Assembly (NCBI GenBank): GCA_043228905.1
Contig: JBHGNT010000010.1
Coordinates: forward strand, 5,394,001-5,458,000
Direction: 5' to 3'
DNA: 64,000 bases
Source of the DNA: Azolla caroliniana
Lineage: Eukaryota; Polypodiophyta
The notes under the pieces are model-generated. The model was not told the DNA's origin. It did no database searches and saw only the letters and a list, made by a program, of their open reading frames with translations. This document shows, piece by piece, positions 58,501 to 64,000 of this stretch (positions are counted from its first letter, which is position 1; the number at the start of each line of letters is the position of its first letter). Made by a program: the position numbers and the translations under genes.

Positions 58501-59610
58501 TTTGCATCCGGTCGGGGTTGTCAACCACACGTCTCCTATGCCGTCAATCCGGCACGTACCTTCGTTTCCCATCCGAACACAGCCATGCTCGCCGGCTGTG
58601 TAGGATGAGAAGTATCTTCTCTCCGGGGTCAGGTGGAACGATGCTCCGGAATCGACCACCCAGGTCGTCTCATCGCCGGCAATGTTTAGTTCACCTTCTT
58701 CGGTGATGAGCATGATCTCCTCTTCACTTGCCGCGAGTGCCGTCGTTCCTTTCCGGTCCTGTCCTCGCCGATCCGAACCATTCCGGTCCGTGGCTCCCCG
58801 GTATGCACCGTTTCTCTCCGGTGACTTCTTCGAATCGGTGTTGTCGGTTCCATTGTCTTTTCGGTAATGCCGACAATTCTTTCGGAAGTGCCCCGGCTTC
58901 CCACAGTGGAAGCATGTGGGCCTTCCTCTTGACTGCGACCGGGTCCCCGACTTCTCCCGTCTTTGCGGACTCCGGTTCCATTGTCTTCCCCGATCCGATT
59001 CGGTAAACAACATCTTCGGGTCGGAGGCCGGTTCCTTATCTCTCCGACGCGCTTCTTCATTCAAAATACTTGTCTTTACCGTTTGTAAGGACAAGTTATC
59101 TTCGGTGCAGGAGGTGCTGAGAGTCACCACCAAGTTCTCCCAGCTTTCTGGCAATGTACACATCAGGATGATGGCTTGCATTGCATCCTCCAACGGGAAC
59201 TTAATCGCCGCAAGCTGGTTCACGAATCCCATGAACGTGCTTACGTGTTCAACCATACTCTCGCCGTCCCGGTACTTGAGGTTCACTATCTTCCTCATCA
59301 GGGAGGTCCGGTTCAACGCATTCTTCCTCTCGTAGAGGCCCGACAGCTTCTTCCACATCTCATGTGCGTTGGTGTCGTTCGCCACATGTTGTAGGACGCT
59401 TACATCGACATATTGTCGGATCGTCGCTACGGCTTTCCGGTTCAGGAGCTTCCACTCCGACTCAAGTACCCCCTTCGGTATTTCCGACCTGTCAATCGGT
59501 TCGTACAGGTCCCGAACAATCAGAAGATCCTCCATCTTGATCTTCCAGTCGGCGTAACTCTGTGCATTCAGCACCATCATCCCCGGCTGCCCGCTGCCGC
59601 CGCCTTCCAT
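55537..59610 (-). CDS. Copia-4 gag-pol polyprotein, 1357 residues, uninterrupted
   Basis: It starts MEGGGSGQPGMMV at 59610. An earlier in-frame ATG (59652) lies in the LTR and is less likely. Gag core at about residues 10-200; CCHC knuckle CFHCGKPGHFRKNC at about 233; protease VVDSGASFHL with Asp at about 320; HHCC module (LWHKRLCHMSEKG, CTDCLAGKQN) at about 455-500. The integrase core has Asp in HTDVC (about 508), Asp in RADNGGEY and Glu in GLAERMNR, and the last two are separated by 34 residues. Then RT with QMDVKTAFLHGDL and LLYVDDMLIVG (about 1033), and RNase H with DGFTDSDM, STTEAEYMAA and YCDSQSAIHLAKN. It ends before the purine tract. It would be cleaved by its own protease and copy element RNA in cytoplasmic particles. 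Copia-2 and Copia-6 are decayed relatives. All catalytic motifs are present by eye. Confidence 0.94.
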   Translation of the reverse strand: MEGGGSGQPGMMVLNAQSYADWKIKMEDLLIVRDLYEPIDRSEIPKGVLESEWKLLNRKAVATIRQYVDVSVLQHVANDTNAHEMWKKLSGLYERKNALNRTSLMRKIVNLKYRDGESMVEHVSTFMGFVNQLAAIKFPLEDAMQAIILMCTLPESWENLVVTLSTSCTEDNLSLQTVKTSILNEEARRRDKEPASDPKMLFTESDRGRQWNRSPQRREKSGTRSQSRGRPTCFHCGKPGHFRKNCRHYRKDNGTDNTDSKKSPERNGAYRGATDRNGSDRRGQDRKGTTALAASEEEIMLITEEGELNIAGDETTWVVDSGASFHLTPERRYFSSYTAGEHGCVRMGNEGTCRIDGIGDVWLTTPTGCKMLLKNVRHVPEVRLNLISAGRLDDEGYTGSIRNGVMKFSKGSLIVARARKVNTLYLMNARLCPEELNVAADTAGELWHKRLCHMSEKGMKRLAEDNLIPVKHVHLEKCTDCLAGKQNRTSFHSRPPTRRSAPLELVHTDVCQVETKSHGGAQYFVTFIDDHSRRLWAAPLKTKDQVLCVFKELHTRVERESGKKLKAIRADNGGEYRGQFQEYCRSKGIRLEFTVPKTPELNGLAERMNRTIMERVRSMLAHAKLPKGFWAEAMSTATYVINRSPSVPLDGDTPQKVWTGKEVSYRHLKVFGCLAYVHVAKDRRGKLDPKTRPCIFLGYGDDEFGYRVWDPVDKKIFRSRDIIFMEDKTLADWESEKKMKSSKSTGEDKLYEEQSRPARDRLALEDPAEDGEETEPAEEDENDTGTGPDPEMDSDEEESEEPVTEAPKRRYPQRERRAPRRFPEPEHVLLTDEGEPESFEEAKHDTQSRRWLSAMQDEMDSLHENHTYELVELPKGKRALRNKWVFKLKPGDAGKPPRYKARIVVKGFQQKKGVDFDEIFAPVVKMTSIRTVLSIAASMDLEVEQMDVKTAFLHGDLDEEIYMQQPEGFEKKGKEHLVCRLKKSLYGLKQAPRQWYRKFDSFMTDEGYLKTQSDHCVFVKKFEGGDFLILLLYVDDMLIVGRDQVKIRMLKKALHRTFSMKDLGPARQILGMHIIRDRSKKQLWLSQEKYVTKVLKRFNMSEARPVGSTLPTNCKLSSKQSPKTKAEKEDMMKVPYASAVGSLMYAMVCTRPDIGYAVGVVSRYMSNPGKEHWNAAKWILRYLKGTANVCLRFGSGKPELDGFTDSDMSADADTSRSTSGYVMTYAGGAVSWQSRLQKTVALSTTEAEYMAAVEAGKEIIWMKDFIRELGIRQEEYRLYCDSQSAIHLAKNAAYHSRTKHIQRRYHWIRERIEDKEFMLTKIHTDENGSDMLTKVLTPDKLEACRKRIGLERHPMPK

Positions 59611-59639
59611 TTTCTGCAACAGTCGCTCTGATACCAGTT

Positions 59640-60256
59640 TGACGAGAATCAACGCTTCGATTCACCTTCTTCACTCGGCCACAACCGAGTAATCGCGGAT
59701 CAATGCAGCAGAAAATAGGAACCACACGAAACAAACAAAAACGCGAGTACACAGGGATTAACGTGGAAAACCCAGACGGGAAAAACCACGGGAGTACAAG
59801 ACTCCAACCCAACACTATACAGAGAAGTATACAATGGCGAGCTGCAAGGCGACGACCTTGAGCTCGTTGTCCTCGCCACAGGCGGCGGAAATACACAGAG
59901 GCGTCTACCTCTTCCTCTCTTGCGCTCTATCTCTCTCTCTCTCTCTCTCTCACGGCTGCTTACACTTCACTCCTCTTGAGTGGAAAAACAGAAAAATGAG
60001 AAGCAACAACAAAACTATTTGCCCTAAGTCATATTTATACTTATATGACTTTGGGCTATTTACAACTGTAGCCTCAGGGGCCCATAGCGAACATATTCAC
60101 GGATATGTCCCTGCATCCGGATCGCTCTCCGGGTACATTCGTCATCCGGTACCGAAACCGGGGTCTTCGTCATCCGGATCCGAAACCGAAACCGGGCTTG
60201 TCGGCATTCATCTCCGATATCCGACCATCCCATGCGAAGGGACCGTAATCCCAACA
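59640..60256 (-). repeat. Copia-4 5' LTR
   Basis: 617 bp, directly before the primer site in element sense. Differences from the left LTR seen: GCTGCAAGG against GCTGTAAGG, GCTCGTTGT against GCTCGCTGT, TCTTGCGC against TCTCGCGC, and one extra CT. Confidence 0.95.
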
Positions 60257-60328
60257 GGAATGTAGCTTAAATGGTAGAGCGCTTGCTTTGCATGTGAGAG
60301 GTATGGGGATTGATACCCCACTTCTCCA
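60257..60328 (+). pseudogene. tRNA-Ala(TGC)-like unit split by Copia-4
   Basis: GGAATGTAGCTTAAATGGTAG, anticodon arm CTTGCTTTGCATGTGAG (TGC), T-arm TGGGG/CCCCA and 3' CTTCTCCA. With the bases left of Copia-4 it would be full length. The insertion and stem mismatches make it a pseudogene. Confidence 0.85.
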
Positions 60329-60543
60329 ATTATGTTACCCAACTTCGCATTGGAGCATAATGATCATGGACATATTGGATCCATCTTATATGCATATTGG
60401 AGCATAATGACCTTGGACATATCGCATTCTCCCATTTTCATGAATATAATCTATCTTATATGCATATTGGATCATAATGACCTTGGACATATCAGATCCT
60501 CCATTCATTTTCATGAATATCATCCATCTTATATGCATATTGG
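60329..60543. repeat. Spacer modules of the tRNA-like family
   Basis: GGAGCATAATGA.C.TGGACATAT and CATTTTCATGAATATA recur (60352, 60408, 60470), with TATATGCATATTGG between them. The last ATTGG (60539-60543) is the left duplication of the next solo LTR. Confidence 0.85.
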
Positions 60544-61363
60544 TGTTGGGAGACAGGTTCCTCCGGATGGGAAGGGAGAAGAACAGTGCCGACGAACAAA
60601 CTCGGCTACGGAGAGCCAGATGGTGCAGACCCGGTGAGAACCGGATGAGGAGTACCCGGCTACGGAGAGCCGGATGAGGAGTACCTGGCTACGGAGAGCC
60701 GGATGGTGCAGACCCGGTGAGAACCGTATGAGGAGTACCCGGCTACGGAGAGCCGGATGATACAAGCCCGGTGTGAACCACATGAGTAGTACCCGGCTAC
60801 GGAGAGCCGGATGGTGCAGGCCCGGTGTGAACCAGATGAGGAGTACCCGGCTACGGAGAGCCGGATGGTGCAGAACCGGTATGAACCGGAGGAAGAGACA
60901 TATTCGTAAATATGTTTCTGAGAGCCCATTGTGACTACATTTGTAAATAGCCAAAAAGTCATATTAGTATAAATATGACTTAGGGCAAACCTTTAGTAAT
61001 TGTTAGTTGCTGTTTTTTTTTTTTCCCTTGTTGGTGCAAGAAGAAGAGAGAGCGCGTAACTGTACAGAGAGAGAGAGAGAGAGAGAACGAGGTCGTTGCC
61101 TCTGTTGTAACCGCCACCTGTGGCGAAGATCGTGAGTCCGAGGTCGTTGCCTCCGTGTACTCACTGTTTTGTACATTCATACATAGTGACAGTTTGCAGC
61201 CTGTGGGCTGCCGTGGTTTTTCCCCTAGTTTGGGGTTTTCCACGTTAACCTCCTGTGTACCATTTCTCTTCTTTGTGTCGTGTTCTATTTCCCGTTTTCT
61301 GTGTATGAAAAGAATCTCGGTTGTGGCCGAGTCTTGCACATAAGGAACGACAAGTTCCCGTCA
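60544..61363 (+). mobile_element. Copia-5: solo LTR of the Copia-6 family
   Basis: 820 bp from TGTTGGGAGACAGGTTCC to TTCCCGTCA. ATTGG flanks it at 60539-60543 and 61364-61368. U3 holds several units of the CCGGATGAGGAGTACCCGGC minisatellite (about 60600-60890), then AGTATAAATATGACTTAGGG and a GA run. The internal part was lost, most simply by LTR-LTR recombination. Confidence 0.95.
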
Positions 61364-61756
61364 ATTGGAACATAATGACCTTTCATGAATATAACCGGTT
61401 CTCCAATTGTGCAGGGATCGATACCCCGCTTCTCCAATTGTGTTACCCCACTTCGCATTAGAGCATAATGATAATCAACATACCGGATCCATCTTATATG
61501 TATATTGGAGCATAATGACCTTCGACATATCGTATCCTCCTTTCATTTTCATGAATATAACCGCTTCTTCAATTGTGCGGGGATCGATACCCCGCTTCTC
61601 CAATTGTGTTACTCCACTTTGCATTGGAGGATAATGATCATCGACATATCCAATCTATCTTATATGCATATTGGAGCATAATGACCATGGACATATTGGA
61701 TCCTCCTTTCATTTTCATGAATATAACCACTTCTTCCATCGTGTTACCTTGATACG
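61364..61756 (+). repeat. tRNA-like family: spacer modules and two 3' tRNA fragments
   Basis: T-arm plus acceptor pieces (GGGATCGATACCCCGCTTCTCCA) stand at 61414-61436 and 61578-61602 without 5' halves. Both are preceded by AATTGTGC and lie among GGAGCATAATGA.C modules. ATACG at 61752-61756 is the left duplication of Copia-6. Confidence 0.85.
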
Positions 61757-61785
61757 TGTCGGGAGACAGGTCCCTCCGGATGGGA

Positions 61786-62690
61786 CCTTCTTAATGAAAG
61801 ACTTGGGTTCGGCAAGACAGATGCTGGGGATGCACATAATTCAGGACCGATCAAAGAAGCAATTATGGTTGTCATAGGAGAAGTACGTGACAAAGGTGCT
61901 TCATCGGTTCAACATGTCAGATGCGAAACCGGTTGGATCGACACTTCCGGCAAACTGCAGGTTATCCGGTAAGCAAAGCCTGAAGACGAAAGCAGAGAAG
62001 GCGGATATGATGAAGATTCCATATGCCTCTGCCATCGGGAGCTTGATGTACACAATGGTGTGTACCCGACCGGATATAGGATACGCAGTCGGAGTGGTGA
62101 GCCGGTTTATGAGCAATCCCGGCAAGGAGCACTGGAACGCGGTCAAATGGATACTCCGGTATTTGAAGGGCACTTCAAATATGTTTCTCCGATTCGGCTC
62201 TAGAAAACCTCAACTTGACGGTTTCACCGATTCGGACATGTCAGCTGATGTGGACACCAGCCGGTCTACATCCGGGTATGTAATGACATATGCAGGGGGT
62301 GCTGTTTCGTGGCAGTCGAGGCTGTAGAAGACGGTTGCATTGTCAACCACGAAGGCGGAGTACATAGCAGCTATGGAAGCCGGCAAGGAAATCTTATGGA
62401 TGAAGGACTTCATCGGAGAGCTTGGTATCCGGCAAGATGAATACCGGCTCTATTGCGATAGTCAAAGTGCCATCCATCTTGCTAAGAATGCGGCCTACCA
62501 TTCCCGGACGAAGCATATCCAGCGAAGATATCAATGGATCCGGGAAAGAGTAGATGACCCTGAGTTCGCGCTGACGAAGATCCACATGGCCGAGAACGGA
62601 TCAGATATGCTGACCAAAGTGCTGATACCCGACAAGCTGGATGCATGTCGTAAGAGGATCGGACTAGTAAGACACCCCATGCCGGAGTGA
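61786..62690 (+). pseudogene. Copia-6 RT C-terminus and RNase H (broken)
   Basis: FLMKDLGSARQMLGMHII is followed by a TAG (about 61875), then the RT connection, RNase H (DGFTDSDMSADVDTSRSTSG), a TAG near 62325, then LSTTKAEYIAAMEAG, YCDSQSAIHLAKNAAYHS and the end MPE. It is closely related to the same region of Copia-4 and Copia-2. Confidence 0.92.
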
Positions 62691-62700
62691 AGGGGGAGTT

Positions 62701-63381
62701 TGTTGGGAGACAGGTCCCTCCGGATGGGAAGGGAGAAGAATAGTGCCTATGAACAAACTCGGCCGAGGCCGATAGGCCGAGGCTGGAACCGTATGAGGAG
62801 TACCCGGCTACGGAGAGCTGGATGGTGCAGACCCGGTGAGAACCGGATGAGGAGTACCCGGCTACGGAGAGCCGGATGGTGCATACCCGGTGAGAACCGG
62901 ATGAGGAGTACCTAGCTACGGAGAGCCGGATGGTGCAGACCCAGTGAGAACCGTATGAGGAGTACCCGGCTACGGAGAGCCGGATGGTGCAGACCCGGTG
63001 AGAACCGTATGAGGAGTACCCGGCTACGTAGAGCCGGATGGTGTAGACCCGGTGAGAACCGGATGAGGAGTAGCCGGCTACGGAGAGCCGGATGGTGCAG
63101 ACCCGGTGAGAACCGGATGAGGAGTACCCGGCTACGGAAAGCCGGATGGTGCAGAGCCGGTGAGAACCGGATGAGGAGTACCCTACTACGGAGAGCTGGA
63201 TGGTGTAGACCCGGTGAGAACCGAATGAAGAGACATATTCGTAAATATGTTTCTGAGAGTCCATCATGGCTATATTTGTAAATAGCCGAAATGTCATATT
63301 AGTATAAATATGACTTAGGGCAAACTTTTAGTAGTGTTGTCATTCTTGTTGGTGCAAGGAGAGAGAGAGCGCGTAACTGTG

Positions 63382-63432
<51 letters not shown>

Positions 63433-63700
63433 GTTGTTGCCTATGTTGTAACCGCCGCCTGTGGCGAGGATTGTGACCACGAGGTCGTTGCCTCCATGAA
63501 CTCATTGTTGTACATTCTAACATAATGATAGTTTCCAGCCTGTGGGCTGCCGTGGTTTTTTCCCTTAGTTTGGGTTTTCCACGTAAACATCCTGCGTACT
63601 CGTCTCTTCTTCGTGTCGTTCATTATTTCCCGTTTTCTATGTATGATCTAAGCTTGGTTGTGGCCGAGCGTCGTGTATAGGGAGCGTGCAGTTCTCGTCA
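62701..63700 (+). repeat. Copia-6 3' LTR
   Basis: 1000 bp from TGTTGGGAGACAGG to GTTCTCGTCA. The order is minisatellite, CGTAAATATGTTTCTGAGAG, TATA region AGTATAAATATGACTT, GA microsatellite (63385-63426) and leader. Confidence 0.93.
62786..63217 (+). repeat. 54-bp minisatellite, eight full copies, in the Copia-6 LTR
   Basis: GAACCG(G/T)ATGAGGAGTA recurs at 62786, 62840, 62894, 62948, 63002, 63056, 63110 and 63164, with a last partial unit at 63218, always 54 bp apart. Since 54 is divisible by three, an open frame with an 18-residue repeat appears on the plus strand, but no gene is implied. Related units occur in the LTRs of Copia-2, -4 and -5. Confidence 0.97.
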
Positions 63701-63777
63701 ATACGTTGCATCGCCGATTGGTTCACATGTTGTTGAACTTGGATTGAAGACTTCGGCATTAAAGAGTATGCAAGATA
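63701..63777. repeat. Spacer of the tRNA-like family
   Basis: ATACGTTGCATCGCCGATTGG, CACATGTTGTTGAAC and CGGCATTAAAGAGTATGCAA are the usual spacer phrases. The first five bases are the right duplication of Copia-6. Confidence 0.88.
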
Positions 63778-63849
63778 GGGGTTGTAGCTCAAATGGTAGA
63801 GCGCTCGTTTCGCATTTGAGAGGTACCGGATCCCATACCCCCTTTTCCA
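63778..63849 (+). pseudogene. tRNA-Ala(CGC)-like unit
   Basis: GGGGTTGTAGCTCAAATGGTAG, anticodon arm CTCGTTTCGCATTTGAG (CGC), altered T-arm (TACCGGATCCCATACCCC), 3' CTTTTCCA. T-arm pairing is lost. Confidence 0.7.
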
Positions 63850-63941
63850 ATTGTGTTATCTTGATACGTTGCATATTTGATTGTTTCACGTGTTGTTAAA
63901 TCGTGGATTAAAGACCTCAAAATTAAAGAGCATACAAGACA

Positions 63942-64000
63942 CAACATGTAGCTCAAATGGTAGAGCATTTCCTTCGCATGCAAGAGGTATGGGGATCGAT
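63942..64000 (+). pseudogene. tRNA-Ala-like unit cut by the window end
   Basis: CAACATGTAGCTCAAATGGTAG, then an altered anticodon arm (ATTTCCTTCGCATGCAAG, CGC) and GGTATGGGGATCGAT up to the last base. The 3' part lies outside the window. Confidence 0.65.

Larger units (their letters stand above)
54912..60256 (-). mobile_element. Copia-4: apparently intact Tork/Tnt1-like copia element
   Basis: The LTRs are 54912-55526 and 59640-60256, and element sense runs TGTTGGGATTACGG to GATTCTCGTCA. GGAAT flanks it at 54907-54911 and 60257-60261. The primer site TGGTATCAGAGCGA (59636-59623, minus) and purine tract AGTGAAGGGGGAGTT next to the left LTR are in place. One gag-pol frame runs uninterrupted. 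By eye the LTRs differ at three C/T sites plus one microsatellite repeat of 2 bp, so it inserted recently and may still be competent. Confidence 0.96.
61757..63700 (+). mobile_element. Copia-6: internally deleted copia with an expanded LTR minisatellite
   Basis: ATACG flanks it (61752-61756 and 63701-63705). At the left only 29 bp of LTR remain (TGTCGGGAGACAGGTCCC to GGATGGGA, ending 61785). They join straight to the C-terminal part of RT. The 3' LTR (62701-63700) is complete, preceded by AAGGGGGAGTT. Primer site, gag, protease, integrase and most of RT are missing, so it cannot move on its own. Confidence 0.94.

Noticed and set aside
62955-63281. Open frame with an 18-residue peptide repeat (MRSTRLRRAGWCRPGEN-type)
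   Set aside because: It is the translation of the 54-bp LTR minisatellite, whose length is divisible by three. There is no gene context.
62482-63297. 271-codon minus-strand open frame rich in Ser/Gly repeats
   Set aside because: It is the antisense shadow of the same minisatellite.

Overview
The window is nuclear DNA of a flowering plant. It holds two intron-bearing genes with plant relatives: an RRM protein of the nuclear-speckle RNA-binding (NSR) type and an ALS3-type aluminium-tolerance transporter. Everything else is mostly LTR retrotransposons in several nesting levels, a LINE remnant and a tandem family of tRNA-Ala-like units. I cannot name the species.

Layout. (1) 1-12997 is the gene region: a 151-bp x3 tandem repeat, repeat-rich DNA with telo-box motifs, the six-exon NSR-like gene (+), a 3.2-kb AT-rich spacer and the three-exon ALS3-like gene (-). 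(2) 12998-19850 is old repeat DNA: a degenerate Ty3/gypsy-like element without pol that contains an inverted LTR, a LINE remnant and a small gag-only LTR remnant. (3) 19851-31803 is a Ty1/copia element (Copia-1, target duplication AGCAC). A second copia (Copia-2, 23132-28660, duplication CATTA) and a solo gypsy-type LTR (29588-30237) are inserted in it. (4) 32730-64000 is a tandem family of units of about 165 bp, each carrying a tRNA-Ala-like sequence. Large retroelements split it.

The nest in region 4 can be followed by target duplications. Gypsy-B (-) spans 34822-54851. Inside it lie a solo LTR in its 3' LTR (35046-36251), the gag-only Gypsy-A (+, 38025-43676), two solo copia-type LTRs (43689-44300 and 46484-47203) and Copia-3 (-, 47682-52948, duplication GTCTT). 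Copia-3 carries a truncated Gypsy-A relative. About 60 bp past Gypsy-B, the young Copia-4 (-, 54912-60256, duplication GGAAT) splits a tRNA-like unit. It has one uninterrupted 1357-codon gag-pol frame and nearly identical LTRs. Then follow a solo LTR (60544-61363, duplication ATTGG) and an internally deleted copia (61757-63700, duplication ATACG), whose LTR carries an exact 54-bp minisatellite.

The two host genes are the only likely cellular protein genes. Copia-4 is the only element here that looks able to supply its own proteins. Several others (Gypsy-A, Copia-6, the solo LTRs) are non-autonomous or dead. All coordinates were read by eye, so repeat borders without a stated target duplication are approximate.
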